From the NCBI GenBank assembly GCA_013362195.1, contig JABFWM010000100.1, positions 1 through 11,903 on the forward strand: a stretch of DNA of 11,903 nucleotides, written 5' to 3'. Positions 5,429 to 11,903 of this stretch are shown here, piece by piece (the first letter of the stretch is position 1; every line of letters begins with the position of its first letter). The position numbers were made by a program, and so were the translations under genes. The DNA is from Acidobacteriota bacterium. Lineage in GTDB: Bacteria > Acidobacteriota > Vicinamibacteria > Vicinamibacterales > 2-12-FULL-66-21. A model generated the notes under the pieces. It ran no database searches and was not told the DNA's origin. It worked only from the letters and a program-made list of their open reading frames with translations.

Positions 5429-7195
5429 CTACGCGCTCGAGCCGCTGGCGTGCCGGGTGGCGACGGCGTGCGCGGCCACGCCTTCGCTCAGATTGAACCC
5501 CTGGAACATCGCGTCGGGAATGTCGGCGTCGAATGACAGCTCTGGCGCGTGCCAGAGGGACCACCAGCGCGCGCTCGCGGCAGCGATCGCGGCGCTCCCG
5601 AGGAAGATCACCGCGCCCGACAATCCGCCGTCCCGCAACAGCTCACGCTCCCCTGCCGCCGCCGTGTACGTGTAGGTCAGGAAGCACGTCAAGTAAAACG
5701 GCCACAGCATGTGAAACCGCGAGCTGCCCGGGATGTACTGCTTCGCGAACGGGACGCCGGAGAACCGCATCAGCAGCAGTTCGAGCAGCAGCACGGACAG
5801 CGTCGTGCAGAAGAGCGCATGGCGCCAGGCCATCGCCGTGTTCCACAGCGCCGCCGCCGGGATCCACGCCGTCAACGCCACCGGCAGGACGACGACGAGC
5901 AGTCCGGCTTTGTGAAGCCCGCCGCCGACGCGCAGGGGCGTCAACGAACACGTGCGGAACACCCAGCGCGCCGGAAGATCGACGGGAATGGCGATCAGCG
6001 CGCGAAAACCCACGGCGAGCGCGGCGCTGAGAATCAGCGGCGGCGCGAGCAGGCCGGCCGTCGGCCGCGCGACGGCCGCGGCGTCCGGTTCGAGGATCAG
6101 CGGCAGGACGGACGTCGCGATCAGTGCGAGCGCGCCGCCGACGTAGATCGCCATCAGCATGCGGTGACGGCGGCTGCGCGCGAGGACCCGCAGCGTGAAC
6201 GCGCAGACCGCCTGTTCGGTCGGGTGCCGCACCAGCAGCTTCCGGATCGTGGCGGACACGAAGCGGAACAGCGGAAACGACGCCGACCGGGCCGATGTTT
6301 CCATCGCGCGCGCGCAGAGCCGCCGGAACGCGAACACGTACAACGCGACCGTCATCAGGAGCGGCGTCACCGACCAGAACGCGCCGCGAAGGCCGAGCCA
6401 GACCATGATCGGCCGCGACGTGCCCGCCAGCAGCTCGTAGATGCCCAGGAACCAGGCGAGCGGGAACCAGCGGAGAAACGGATCGCCGATGTCGCCGCGC
6501 TGCAGCGCCGCCGCGGTGGCGCTGCGCAGGACCTCCTCGAACAACAACGCGAGCAGCACCGCGACCACGGTCAGCATCTGCAGAATCGGCGCGAAGCGTT
6601 CGGCGACGCGCCGGCTGAAGCAGACGAGCAGCACGCCCTGAATCGTCGTGAGGCCGAAGAACACGAACGCGTCGGCGGCGACGGTGGCGGCCAGGTGCGC
6701 GGGCACGCCACGAACCGCGGCTTCGATCCGCAGCGCCGATGCCATGGAGAAGGTGAGCGCCGCGATGACGTTCAACGCGGCCGCGAACGCGACGAACAGC
6801 GCGAACAGTCCGCCCAGCCGCCCCACCGCCTGCACGCGCGTCGGCAGCGGCAGCGATCCGAGCACGAACACGTCGCGCCGCATCGGAAACAGGGTGTCCC
6901 ACGTGACGACGCAGACCAGGCCGATCGAGCCGGCCGAGAGCAGGATGAACAGCCCGCGGTCGTCCCACAGCACACGCTCGACGAGGTGGGGCATGTATCG
7001 TTGCAGGAGCGCGTATTTGGCGAGGCCCTGCGCCGACAGGAACAGCGTCGGCGCGGCAAGGAACGCAGCCGCCCAGATGATGGCAGAGGCCTGCAGCCCC
7101 TGCGGCATGATGTCGCTCTGGAGGAACCCGCCGAACGTCGCCCTCGCGATCGTGACCGCCTGCCGAAGCTCGGTGCGCCAGTCGGTGGTCGGCAT
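5429..7195 (-). CDS. Large multi-spanning ABC transporter permease
   Basis: A 588-residue inner-membrane protein with about 12-13 hydrophobic segments by eye. Examples are ASAIIWAAAFLAAPTLFL near 36-53, LFILLSAGSIGLVCVV, LLMTVALYVFAF and ALFCTTLSVLLLELLLM. A soluble stretch rich in Arg sits in the middle (around MET...RSRRHR), and about 35 polar residues close the C-terminus. The gene begins 10 bases after the stop of an ABC ATPase on the same strand, so it should supply the membrane part of that exporter. It is about twice the size of ordinary ABC-2 permeases and reads like two six-helix halves in one chain. I do not recognise a subfamily or substrate. I chose ATG at 7195 because the longer frame to 7249 starts with TTG and its extra residues only overlap the ATPase end. 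Confidence 0.85.
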   Translation of the reverse strand: MPTTDWRTELRQAVTIARATFGGFLQSDIMPQGLQASAIIWAAAFLAAPTLFLSAQGLAKYALLQRYMPHLVERVLWDDRGLFILLSAGSIGLVCVVTWDTLFPMRRDVFVLGSLPLPTRVQAVGRLGGLFALFVAFAAALNVIAALTFSMASALRIEAAVRGVPAHLAATVAADAFVFFGLTTIQGVLLVCFSRRVAERFAPILQMLTVVAVLLALLFEEVLRSATAAALQRGDIGDPFLRWFPLAWFLGIYELLAGTSRPIMVWLGLRGAFWSVTPLLMTVALYVFAFRRLCARAMETSARSASFPLFRFVSATIRKLLVRHPTEQAVCAFTLRVLARSRRHRMLMAIYVGGALALIATSVLPLILEPDAAAVARPTAGLLAPPLILSAALAVGFRALIAIPVDLPARWVFRTCSLTPLRVGGGLHKAGLLVVVLPVALTAWIPAAALWNTAMAWRHALFCTTLSVLLLELLLMRFSGVPFAKQYIPGSSRFHMLWPFYLTCFLTYTYTAAAGERELLRDGGLSGAVIFLGSAAIAAASARWWSLWHAPELSFDADIPDAMFQGFNLSEGVAAHAVATRHASGSSA

Positions 7196-7205
7196 GCGGA
7201 ACAGG

Positions 7206-7970
7206 TCAGTGCATGATCGCCGAGAGAATCTCGCCGGCCACGGCGTCAACGTCCGCGGTCATCACGAGCGTGCGAAACGCGTCCTCGAGCGAGCTGGCAT
7301 TCACCTGCTGCCGCAACGCCGTCGTCGACGCGTGCGCCGCGACGCGGCCGTCGCGCAGGATCAGCACTTCGCTGCAGACGCGCTCGACCATCTCGAGTTC
7401 GTGCGAGCTGTAGACGATCATGTGTCCGGAGTCGGCGAGACGGCGGATCAGGCTGCGCACGACCAGGGTCGTGCCGACGTCCAGGCCGGAGCAGGGTTCG
7501 TCGAGCACGACGATCGCCGGATCGTGCAGCAGCGCGGCCGAGAGGAGAATCTTCTGCCGCATGCCCTTCGAGTAGGCGCTCATCGGCGCATCGCGATCGG
7601 TCTGGAGATCGAAGATCGAGAGCAGCGCGTCGATGCGCCTCGCCGCCGTGGCCGTGGGGAGGACCCGCAGCCGACCGCAGAGGGTCAGATATTCCGCACC
7701 GCTCATCCAGGTGTAGAGCTGCGCCTCCTCCGGCACGTAGCCGAGGCGCGCCTTGTAGGCGACGAGGTCTTCGCGGATGTCCTGACCGTCGAGCTGCACC
7801 GATCCGCCGGACGGCTCCAGCAGGCCGGTGATCATGCCGACGGTCGTGCTCTTGCCCGACCCGTTCGGCCCGAGCAGACCGATGACGGCGCCGGGCCGCA
7901 GGGTGAACGAGACATCGCGAACACCGGTGATCGCCGAGTAGTACTTCGTCAGCCCGCGCGCTTCGAGCAT
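7206..7970 (-). CDS. ABC transporter ATP-binding protein (CcmA/NatA type)
   Basis: A 254-residue nucleotide-binding subunit that drives the neighbouring permease from the cytoplasmic face. Walker A is GPNGSGKST (34-42, K40). The Q-loop region is LGYVPEEAQLY, with Glu where Gln is usual. The signature is degenerate, YSKGMRQK (133-140), as is common in ABC-2-type ATPases. Walker B is IVVLDEP (153-159) with catalytic E158, the D-loop SGLD follows, and H190 in SSHE is the switch His. The C-terminal tail of about 40 residues (SSLEDAFRTLV and onward) resembles the regulatory tail of drug, bacteriocin or sodium exporters in this group. It starts with ATG, has no clear Shine-Dalgarno site, and is divergent from the four-helix gene across 53 bp. 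Direction is probably export; substrate is unknown. Confidence 0.95.
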   Translation of the reverse strand: MLEARGLTKYYSAITGVRDVSFTLRPGAVIGLLGPNGSGKSTTVGMITGLLEPSGGSVQLDGQDIREDLVAYKARLGYVPEEAQLYTWMSGAEYLTLCGRLRVLPTATAARRIDALLSIFDLQTDRDAPMSAYSKGMRQKILLSAALLHDPAIVVLDEPCSGLDVGTTLVVRSLIRRLADSGHMIVYSSHELEMVERVCSEVLILRDGRVAAHASTTALRQQVNASSLEDAFRTLVMTADVDAVAGEILSAIMH

Positions 7971-8011
7971 GCGGAAGTGGACACCGTTCGCGGCCGAAAG
8001 TTCCGCCTTGA

Positions 8012-8017
8012 TATGAT
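8012..8017 (+). promoter_or_regulatory. TATGAT -10 element, possibly for a leaderless transcript
   Basis: TATGAT matches five of six bases of the TATAAT consensus. It ends six bases before the ATG at 8024, so a transcript started at the usual distance would begin at or next to the start codon. No Shine-Dalgarno sequence is present between them, and no good -35 is visible at 7989-7994. Extended spacing could make it a normal promoter only if the real start were further downstream. Confidence 0.4.
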
Positions 8018-8023
8018 GCCGCC

Positions 8024-8482
8024 ATGTATTCGGCCGGCTTGTGGCTGCACTCGTGGCTTCGATGGGGCGTCATCCTCCTCGGGGTGCTTGCGGTCGTGCG
8101 GGCGCTCGGCGCGCTCCGGGCCCGCCGCTGGACGCCGGCCGACGATCGCGCGGGCGGGCTGTTTACGATTGCGTTCGACGTGCAGTTCCTCGTCGGCCTG
8201 ATTCTCTCCTTCGCGCTCAGTCCGCTGACGAAGCAGGCGATGCAGCACATGGATGTCGCGATGAGAACGGGCTCGATTCGGTACTGGGCGGTGGAGCATC
8301 CGTTCGGGATGGTGGCCGCGCTCGTGCTCGCGCACGTCGGTCGCGTCATGGTGCGCCGCGTGCCCGAGGCGAAGAAGGCGCGAACCGCGGTGATCTTCTT
8401 CGCCCTCGCGCTGCTGCTCGTGCTCGCGCTGACGCCGTGGCCCAACATGCCCGGCCATCGCCCGCTGTTCAGGCTCCCCTGA
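8024..8482 (+). CDS. Small four-helix membrane protein with conserved-looking His residues
   Basis: A 152-residue integral membrane protein with four hydrophobic segments, at about 4-30, 45-66, 88-110 and 118-136. It opens MYSAGLWLHSWLRWGVILLG, with H9 in the first helix. A charged loop (RARRWTPADDRAGG) comes next, then FDVQFLVGLILS, an EHP motif (91-93) and AHVGR with H104. From memory, this matches a widespread family of short inner-membrane proteins starting MYxxLLxLHSxxRW, some of which are annotated as cytochrome b-like. His in helices would suit heme or quinone contact, but no axial pair can be proved. The C-terminus is periplasmic or cytoplasmic depending on topology; the Arg-rich loops after helix 1 and helix 3 favour an N-out arrangement. 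The ATG at 8024 is the only in-frame start near the hydrophobic segment. The function is unknown. Confidence 0.82.
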   Translation: MYSAGLWLHSWLRWGVILLGVLAVVRALGALRARRWTPADDRAGGLFTIAFDVQFLVGLILSFALSPLTKQAMQHMDVAMRTGSIRYWAVEHPFGMVAALVLAHVGRVMVRRVPEAKKARTAVIFFALALLLVLALTPWPNMPGHRPLFRLP

Positions 8483-8509
8483 GTCAGCGTCTTTTAGAGC
8501 GAAGGGCTG

Positions 8510-8599
8510 GTGTTTCGGACGAGGGGCCACTGGGTGCTGAAGGTGGTCGATACCAGGCTGTGGCGCGAGAGAGTCTCCGGCTGGCTGACGAGACACTGA
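8510..8599 (+). other. Possible 29-residue upstream short ORF before the SDR gene
   Basis: A GTG at 8510, preceded at three bases by GAAGGG (8501-8506), opens a 29-codon frame that ends with TGA at 8597-8599. The SDR ATG follows after a single C. The predicted peptide is basic and Trp/Arg/His-rich (for example VFRTRGHWVLK). The close stop-start junction would allow translational coupling to the SDR gene, whose own Shine-Dalgarno site is poor. Short frames are common by chance in GC-rich DNA, so this is weak. Confidence 0.2.
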
Positions 8600-8600
8600 C

Positions 8601-9482
8601 ATGCGGCCGCGCGCCTGCGTGATCACCGGCGCATCGACGGGCATCGGCGAAGCCTGCGCGCTCAGGCTCGACCGGGCCGGCTGGCGGGTATTTGCCGGCG
8701 TCCGGCGCGACGAGGATGCCGCGACGCTGCGCGCGAAGCTGTCGGCACGTTCGCAGCCGGTGATCGTCGACGTCGCCGATGGCGCGTCGATCGGGCGTGC
8801 CGCCGAAACCGTCGCCGGGATGGTGGGCGGCGAGGGCCTCGACGGGCTCGTCAACAATGCCGGCATCGCGGTCGCGGGCCCGCTGGAGTTCCTGCCGCTC
8901 GCCGAGTTTCGCCAGCAGCTCGAGGTGAACGTGACGGGACCACTGGCGGTCACACAGGCATTGCTGCCGCTGATTCGGCTGGCGCGCGGGCGCGTGGTGT
9001 TCATGGGATCGATCGCGGGCCGTCTCGCGATGCCGATGCTCGGACCCTACAGCGCGTCGAAACACGCGCTCGAAGCGATGGCGGATGCCCTGCGGGTCGA
9101 GCTGCAGCCCTGGGGGATGCACGTGTCGCTGGTCGAGCCTGGCAGCATCGCGACGCCCATCTGGAAGAAGGGCAACGAGGCGGCGGCGCAGGCCGCAGCG
9201 CGCTTTCCGCCGCGTGCGGACGAACTGTATCGCGTCCTGTCCGCGGCCATGCGGAAGGCGGCCGCGGATGCGGCGCGCCGGGGCGCACCGCCGGACACCG
9301 TGGCGGTCGTTGTCGAACACGCGCTCACGGCCGCCTCGCCGCGCACGCGGTATCTGGTCGGGGCCGACGCGAAACTCCGGGCGCGCATCGGCGCGTTGGT
9401 CCCCGATCGCCTCCGCGATCGGCTGTTCACCCGCGCGCTCGGTCTGCCCGCGCGCGGCAGCCGCGAAAGGGCGGTGCGCTGA
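8601..9482 (+). CDS. SDR-family oxidoreductase
   Basis: A 293-residue classical short-chain dehydrogenase/reductase with one Rossmann domain. The cofactor motif TGASTGIG is at 9-16, NNAG at 85-88, and the catalytic tetrad is N110, S137, Y150 and K154, in NVTG, GSIAG and YSASK. Arg-35/Arg-36 after the second strand (GVRRDED) suggest a preference for NADP(H). The segment LVEPGSIATPIWKKG (about 187-201) is the PG motif followed by the substrate-side loop. The overall pattern resembles retinol- or hydroxysteroid-dehydrogenase-like SDRs, but the substrate is unknown. The C-terminal 70 residues form an Ala/Arg-rich extension beyond the core. It starts with ATG. The next gene begins 1 base after its stop, so it is probably the first gene of a three-gene operon. 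Confidence 0.93.
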   Translation: MRPRACVITGASTGIGEACALRLDRAGWRVFAGVRRDEDAATLRAKLSARSQPVIVDVADGASIGRAAETVAGMVGGEGLDGLVNNAGIAVAGPLEFLPLAEFRQQLEVNVTGPLAVTQALLPLIRLARGRVVFMGSIAGRLAMPMLGPYSASKHALEAMADALRVELQPWGMHVSLVEPGSIATPIWKKGNEAAAQAAARFPPRADELYRVLSAAMRKAAADAARRGAPPDTVAVVVEHALTAASPRTRYLVGADAKLRARIGALVPDRLRDRLFTRALGLPARGSRERAVR

Positions 9483-9483
9483 C

Positions 9484-10332
9484 GTGCAGTTCCGGCTTCC
9501 CTTCAGCGAGGACCATCTCATCGATCTTCCGCCCGCGGGCGCGATCCGCGAGAGAACGCCGACCGATCTTCCGCGTGACGCGGCGGGCACCACGACGGCG
9601 ACGACGCGCGTGCCGCGCGATGCCTCACGGCCCCGCGACTCCGCGCGATCCTCCAGCGTCTGCCTCGAAGCGGACGGCTCCGCGTTCGTCGTCCATTTCG
9701 TCCGCATGCGCCGCGCGCGGCGCTACATTCTCCGGGTCAGGCCGGACGGGGCGCTGCGCGTGACGATTCCGCGCGGCGGATCGCGCGGCGAGGCGCTGCG
9801 GTTCGCCCAGCGGCACCTCTCGTGGGCGACGCGGGAACGCGTCCGGCTGCAGGCGGCGCGCCGGGCGCCCTCGGAGTGGACGGTGGGCATGGAGATCCCG
9901 CTCGATGGTGTCCCGACGCGGATCGTCCGCGACGATGACATCGTGCGCGTCGGTGCGGTCGCGGTGCGCGTGGGGCCCGAGGTCCGCAATCTGCGGCCGG
10001 CACTCGAGCACGGCGTTCGCGAGGCCGCGAAGCGCCTGCTGCCTCCGCAGCTTCTGGCGCTCGCCGCCACGCACGGACTCGCCGTCACGCGCGTGACGAT
10101 CCGCAATCAGCGCTCGCGCTGGGGATCGTGCTCGCGCGACGGGCGCATCGCGCTGAACTTCCGCCTGCTGCAGATGCCGCCGGCGGTGCGCGAGTACATC
10201 CTCCTGCACGAGCTGATGCACCTGCGGCACCCGGATCACTCGCGCCGGTTCTGGCGCGCCGTCGAGGCCGTGTGCCCGGATTTCCGTCAGGCCGAGCGGT
10301 GGCTCAAGCGCTCGGGGCACGATCTGTTCTGA
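9484..10332 (+). CDS. YgjP/SprT-like zinc metallopeptidase domain protein
   Basis: A 282-residue protein with the YgjP-type (DUF45) metallopeptidase layout. The hallmark SRWGSC is at 211-216 and the zinc site is HELMH (242-246), with a further ligand H252 in DHSRRFW and E243 as catalytic base. The N-terminal part carries the RRARRYILRVRPDG strand region (76-89), as expected ahead of the catalytic half. Family members are cytoplasmic and their substrates are poorly known. At 282 residues it is longer than the roughly 230 usual. The surplus is a Pro/Arg/Thr-rich stretch at about 15-60 that looks disordered. GTG at 9484, one base after the SDR stop, is the start that keeps the frame without overlap and suggests coupling. 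The alternative long frame from 9085 lies inside the SDR gene and is discarded. Confidence 0.9.
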   Translation: MQFRLPFSEDHLIDLPPAGAIRERTPTDLPRDAAGTTTATTRVPRDASRPRDSARSSSVCLEADGSAFVVHFVRMRRARRYILRVRPDGALRVTIPRGGSRGEALRFAQRHLSWATRERVRLQAARRAPSEWTVGMEIPLDGVPTRIVRDDDIVRVGAVAVRVGPEVRNLRPALEHGVREAAKRLLPPQLLALAATHGLAVTRVTIRNQRSRWGSCSRDGRIALNFRLLQMPPAVREYILLHELMHLRHPDHSRRFWRAVEAVCPDFRQAERWLKRSGHDLF

Positions 10333-10348
10333 TGGCGGCCGCGTGGAG

Positions 10349-10873
10349 ATGAAGGGACGCTACTCGACGGTCCGTTCGTGGCGCACGGCGGACGTCCCCG
10401 CGCTGGTGAGGCACGCGAACAACGCGAACATCGCGCGCCAGTTGCGCGACCGCTTCCCGCATCCCTACACCGCCGCGGACGCGCGCCGCTTCATCGACGG
10501 CGTGGTCTCGGCGCGCCCGGTCATCACCTTCGCCATTGACGTCGATGACGAAGCGGTCGGCGGCATCGGCTTCTCGCCAGGCTCCGACGTGGAGCGGTAT
10601 TCCGCCGAGATCGGCTACTGGCTCGCCGAAGCGTTCTGGGGCCGCGGGATCACCACCGAAGCCGTCCGCATGGTGTCGGCCTACGCCTTCGACAAGTGCA
10701 ACGTGCTGCGTCTCTTCGCGCTGCCGTTCGCCGACAATGCCCGTTCGACGCGCGTGCTCGAGAAAGCCGGCTACACGCGCGAGGCCATCCTCCGGTCGAG
10801 CAGCGTCAAGGCCGGCATCCCCCGCGACCAGGCGCTCTACGCGCTGATCAATCCCGGGTGGCGCGGCGCGTGA
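10349..10873 (+). CDS. GNAT-family acetyltransferase (RimJ/RimL-like)
   Basis: A 174-residue GNAT enzyme that transfers an acetyl group from acetyl-CoA to an amine. The opening YSTVRSWRTADVPAL, and the helix with HANNANIARQLRDRFPHPY (about 22-40), match the RimJ/RimL-type N-terminus. The acetyl-CoA motif A appears as GYWLAEAFWGRGITTEAV (about 90-107), with the pyrophosphate loop in WGRGITTEA. Near the end, VLRLFALPFADNARSTRVLEKAGYTREAIL is the motif B region, where an Asn (NARS) and a helix complete the fold. The real substrate (ribosomal protein N-terminus, another protein, or a small molecule) is unknown. The start is ATG at 10349 or GTG at 10343; the GTG adds two residues and lies 10 bases after the previous stop. 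It is the last gene of the SDR-YgjP-GNAT cluster. Confidence 0.9.
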   Translation: MKGRYSTVRSWRTADVPALVRHANNANIARQLRDRFPHPYTAADARRFIDGVVSARPVITFAIDVDDEAVGGIGFSPGSDVERYSAEIGYWLAEAFWGRGITTEAVRMVSAYAFDKCNVLRLFALPFADNARSTRVLEKAGYTREAILRSSSVKAGIPRDQALYALINPGWRGA

Positions 10874-10904
10874 GGTGTCCGGATCCGGGATGTGCTCCGC
10901 CCGC

Positions 10905-10922
10905 CAGCGGACACGTCCGCTG
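10905..10922. promoter_or_regulatory. 18-bp palindrome CAGCGGACACGTCCGCTG between the GNAT and ADOP genes
   Basis: Two 8-base arms, CAGCGGAC and GTCCGCTG, are exact reverse complements separated by AC. As RNA it would form a 7-bp stem with a CACG loop. It lies 31 bases after the GNAT stop and 72 bases before the ADOP start. No U-run follows, so it is not a normal intrinsic terminator. A second, looser pair is GTGTCCG (10875-10881) and CGGACAC (10908-10914), whose right arm overlaps this palindrome and could form an alternative fold. It could be a dimer operator for the permease gene or a U-less terminator. Confidence 0.45.
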
Positions 10923-10994
10923 CCTGCACGCGCTCAATCACTGAGCGTTCGGCGTTGTTCACGCGGCACGAGGCTCGCTTCATTCCCCTCCGCG

Positions 10995-11903
10995 ATGGAT
11001 CATCTCCGTCAGGATCTGCTCTACGCCTTGCGGCGCCTCGTCAAGGCCCCCGCGTTCACCGTGGTCGCGGTCGTCACGCTGGCGCTCGGCATTGGCGCGA
11101 ACACCGCGATTTTCAGCGTGGTGAACGGCGTGCTGCTGAAGCCGCTGCCGTATCCGGAATCCGAGCGGCTGGTCGGCGTGTATCACACGGCGAACGGCCG
11201 GCGCGCCGTGATGTCGGGCCCGAACTTCACCGACGTGGCGCGCACCGCGACCTCGTTCGAGAACGCCGCCGCGATCTCGACGGGACGGATGATCCTGACC
11301 GGCCAGGGCGAACCCATCCGCATTCCGGTCGCGAACGTCAGCGCGTCGCTGTTCAACGTGCTCCGCGTCCGGCCGATCCTCGGGCGCACGTTCAACGCCG
11401 ACGAGAACACGCCCGGCCGCACCAGCATCGTGGTGTTGTCCTACGGACTCTGGCAGCAGCGGTTCGGGGGCGACCCGGACGTCGTCGGCCGCCGCATTCA
11501 GCTCGACGGCGTGAGCCGGGAAGTCGTCGGCGTCATGCCGCAGGGGTTCTCGTATCCGGCCGACCGGCAGGCGTGGCTTCCAGTCGAGTACGACCAGAAC
11601 TTCGTGACGAGGCAGCGCGGCGCCTGGTATCTCGACGTCGTCGCCCGTCTGAAGCCCGGGGTCACGACGGAGCAGTCGGCCACCGAAGTCGAGACCATCG
11701 GGCGCAACCTCGCGCGCGAGTATCCCGACGCCGACGCCGAGATCGGCATGACCACGTATCCGCTGCGCGAGGCGATGGTCGGCGACATCCGGCGTGCCGT
11801 CTTCGTCCTGCTCGGGGCCGTGGGATTCGTGCTGCTCATCGCCTGCGCCAACGTGGCGAACCTGCTGCTCGCGCGCGCCGCGGCCCGCGAGCCCGAAATG
11901 GCG
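10995..11903 (+). CDS. ADOP-type ABC transporter permease, N-terminal half (runs off the right edge)
   Basis: The first 303 codons of a large permease, with no stop before the edge. The N-terminus is the hallmark of this group: a short amphipathic stretch, MDHLRQDLLYALRRLVKAPAF, and then the first membrane helix, FTVVAVVTLALGIGANTAIFSVVNGVLL (21-48). A long extracytoplasmic MacB-type domain follows (about 49-270), with segments such as LPYPESERLVGVY, SYGLWQQRFGGDP and GRRIQLDG. A second helix starts at AVFVLLGAVGFVLLIACANVANLLLARAAARE. This arrangement is that of MacB/FtsX permeases and of the duplicated ADOP form (about 800 residues) frequent in Acidobacteriota, often as orphans without an ATPase beside them. 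I see no partner ATPase next to it. No good Shine-Dalgarno site precedes the ATG. The missing half should hold a second periplasmic domain and more helices. Confidence 0.93.
   Translation, partial: MDHLRQDLLYALRRLVKAPAFTVVAVVTLALGIGANTAIFSVVNGVLLKPLPYPESERLVGVYHTANGRRAVMSGPNFTDVARTATSFENAAAISTGRMILTGQGEPIRIPVANVSASLFNVLRVRPILGRTFNADENTPGRTSIVVLSYGLWQQRFGGDPDVVGRRIQLDGVSREVVGVMPQGFSYPADRQAWLPVEYDQNFVTRQRGAWYLDVVARLKPGVTTEQSATEVETIGRNLAREYPDADAEIGMTTYPLREAMVGDIRRAVFVLLGAVGFVLLIACANVANLLLARAAAREPEMA

Noticed and set aside
5549..7216. 555-residue plus-strand open frame opposite the ABC permease
   Set aside because: It is antisense to a membrane protein. The product is Gln/Arg-rich and hydrophilic, a mirror of hydrophobic codons, and has no domain.
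7550..7580. Degenerate ABC signature YSKGMRQK read as an inactive ATPase
   Set aside because: This form is common in working ABC-2-type ATPases, and Walker A, Walker B and the switch His are intact.
9085..9483. Upstream extension of the YgjP peptidase frame into the SDR gene
   Set aside because: The extension overlaps the SDR coding region and shows no family similarity. The GTG right after the SDR stop is a better start.

Overview
The window is very GC-rich, compact bacterial chromosomal DNA. The best lineage clue is the gene running off the right edge. It encodes the N-terminal half of a large MacB/FtsX-type permease with the N-terminal layout typical of the ADOP permeases that are expanded in Acidobacteriota. 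Together with the GC-rich codon use, the many GTG-start candidates and the purine-rich intergenic repeats, this suggests an acidobacterium, perhaps of the Vicinamibacteria. The assignment is inference, since no rRNA or other marker gene is present.

Layout from left to right. The left edge (1-121) is a degenerate 7-bp tandem repeat followed by a short AT-richer element. Two minus-strand genes follow: a NudL-like CoA diphosphatase (123-749) and a secreted MltB-type lytic murein transglycosylase (806-1864), whose 5' end lies in a 36-bp tandem repeat. A divergent plus-strand gene (1949-3478) encodes an IMP dehydrogenase/GMP reductase family enzyme with CBS domains. A minus-strand block follows: a small, probably secreted protein with an HExxH motif (3572-4066), a phosphoglycolate-phosphatase-like HAD hydrolase (4237-4896), a VOC/glyoxalase-fold protein (4900-5283), and a two-gene ABC exporter with a large multi-spanning permease (5429-7195) and its ATPase (7206-7970).

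From 8024 the genes point right. They are a four-helix membrane protein with a possible leaderless promoter, then a tight cluster of SDR oxidoreductase, YgjP-type zinc metallopeptidase and GNAT acetyltransferase (8601-10873). The partial ADOP permease (10995 to the edge) ends the window. Every stretch longer than about 300 bases contains a gene.

Most genes are housekeeping or scattered accessory functions: cofactor turnover, cell-wall remodelling, purine metabolism, 2-phosphoglycolate or other phosphate-ester removal, and export. I do not see defence, CRISPR, phage or secondary-metabolite modules, and I do not think a complete new system is present. The items most worth a second look are the IMPDH/GMPR-family enzyme with an altered active site, the small secreted HELQH protein with TCGTCAC repeats upstream, the His-bearing four-helix membrane protein, the repeat at the start of the transglycosylase gene, and an 18-bp palindrome after the GNAT gene.
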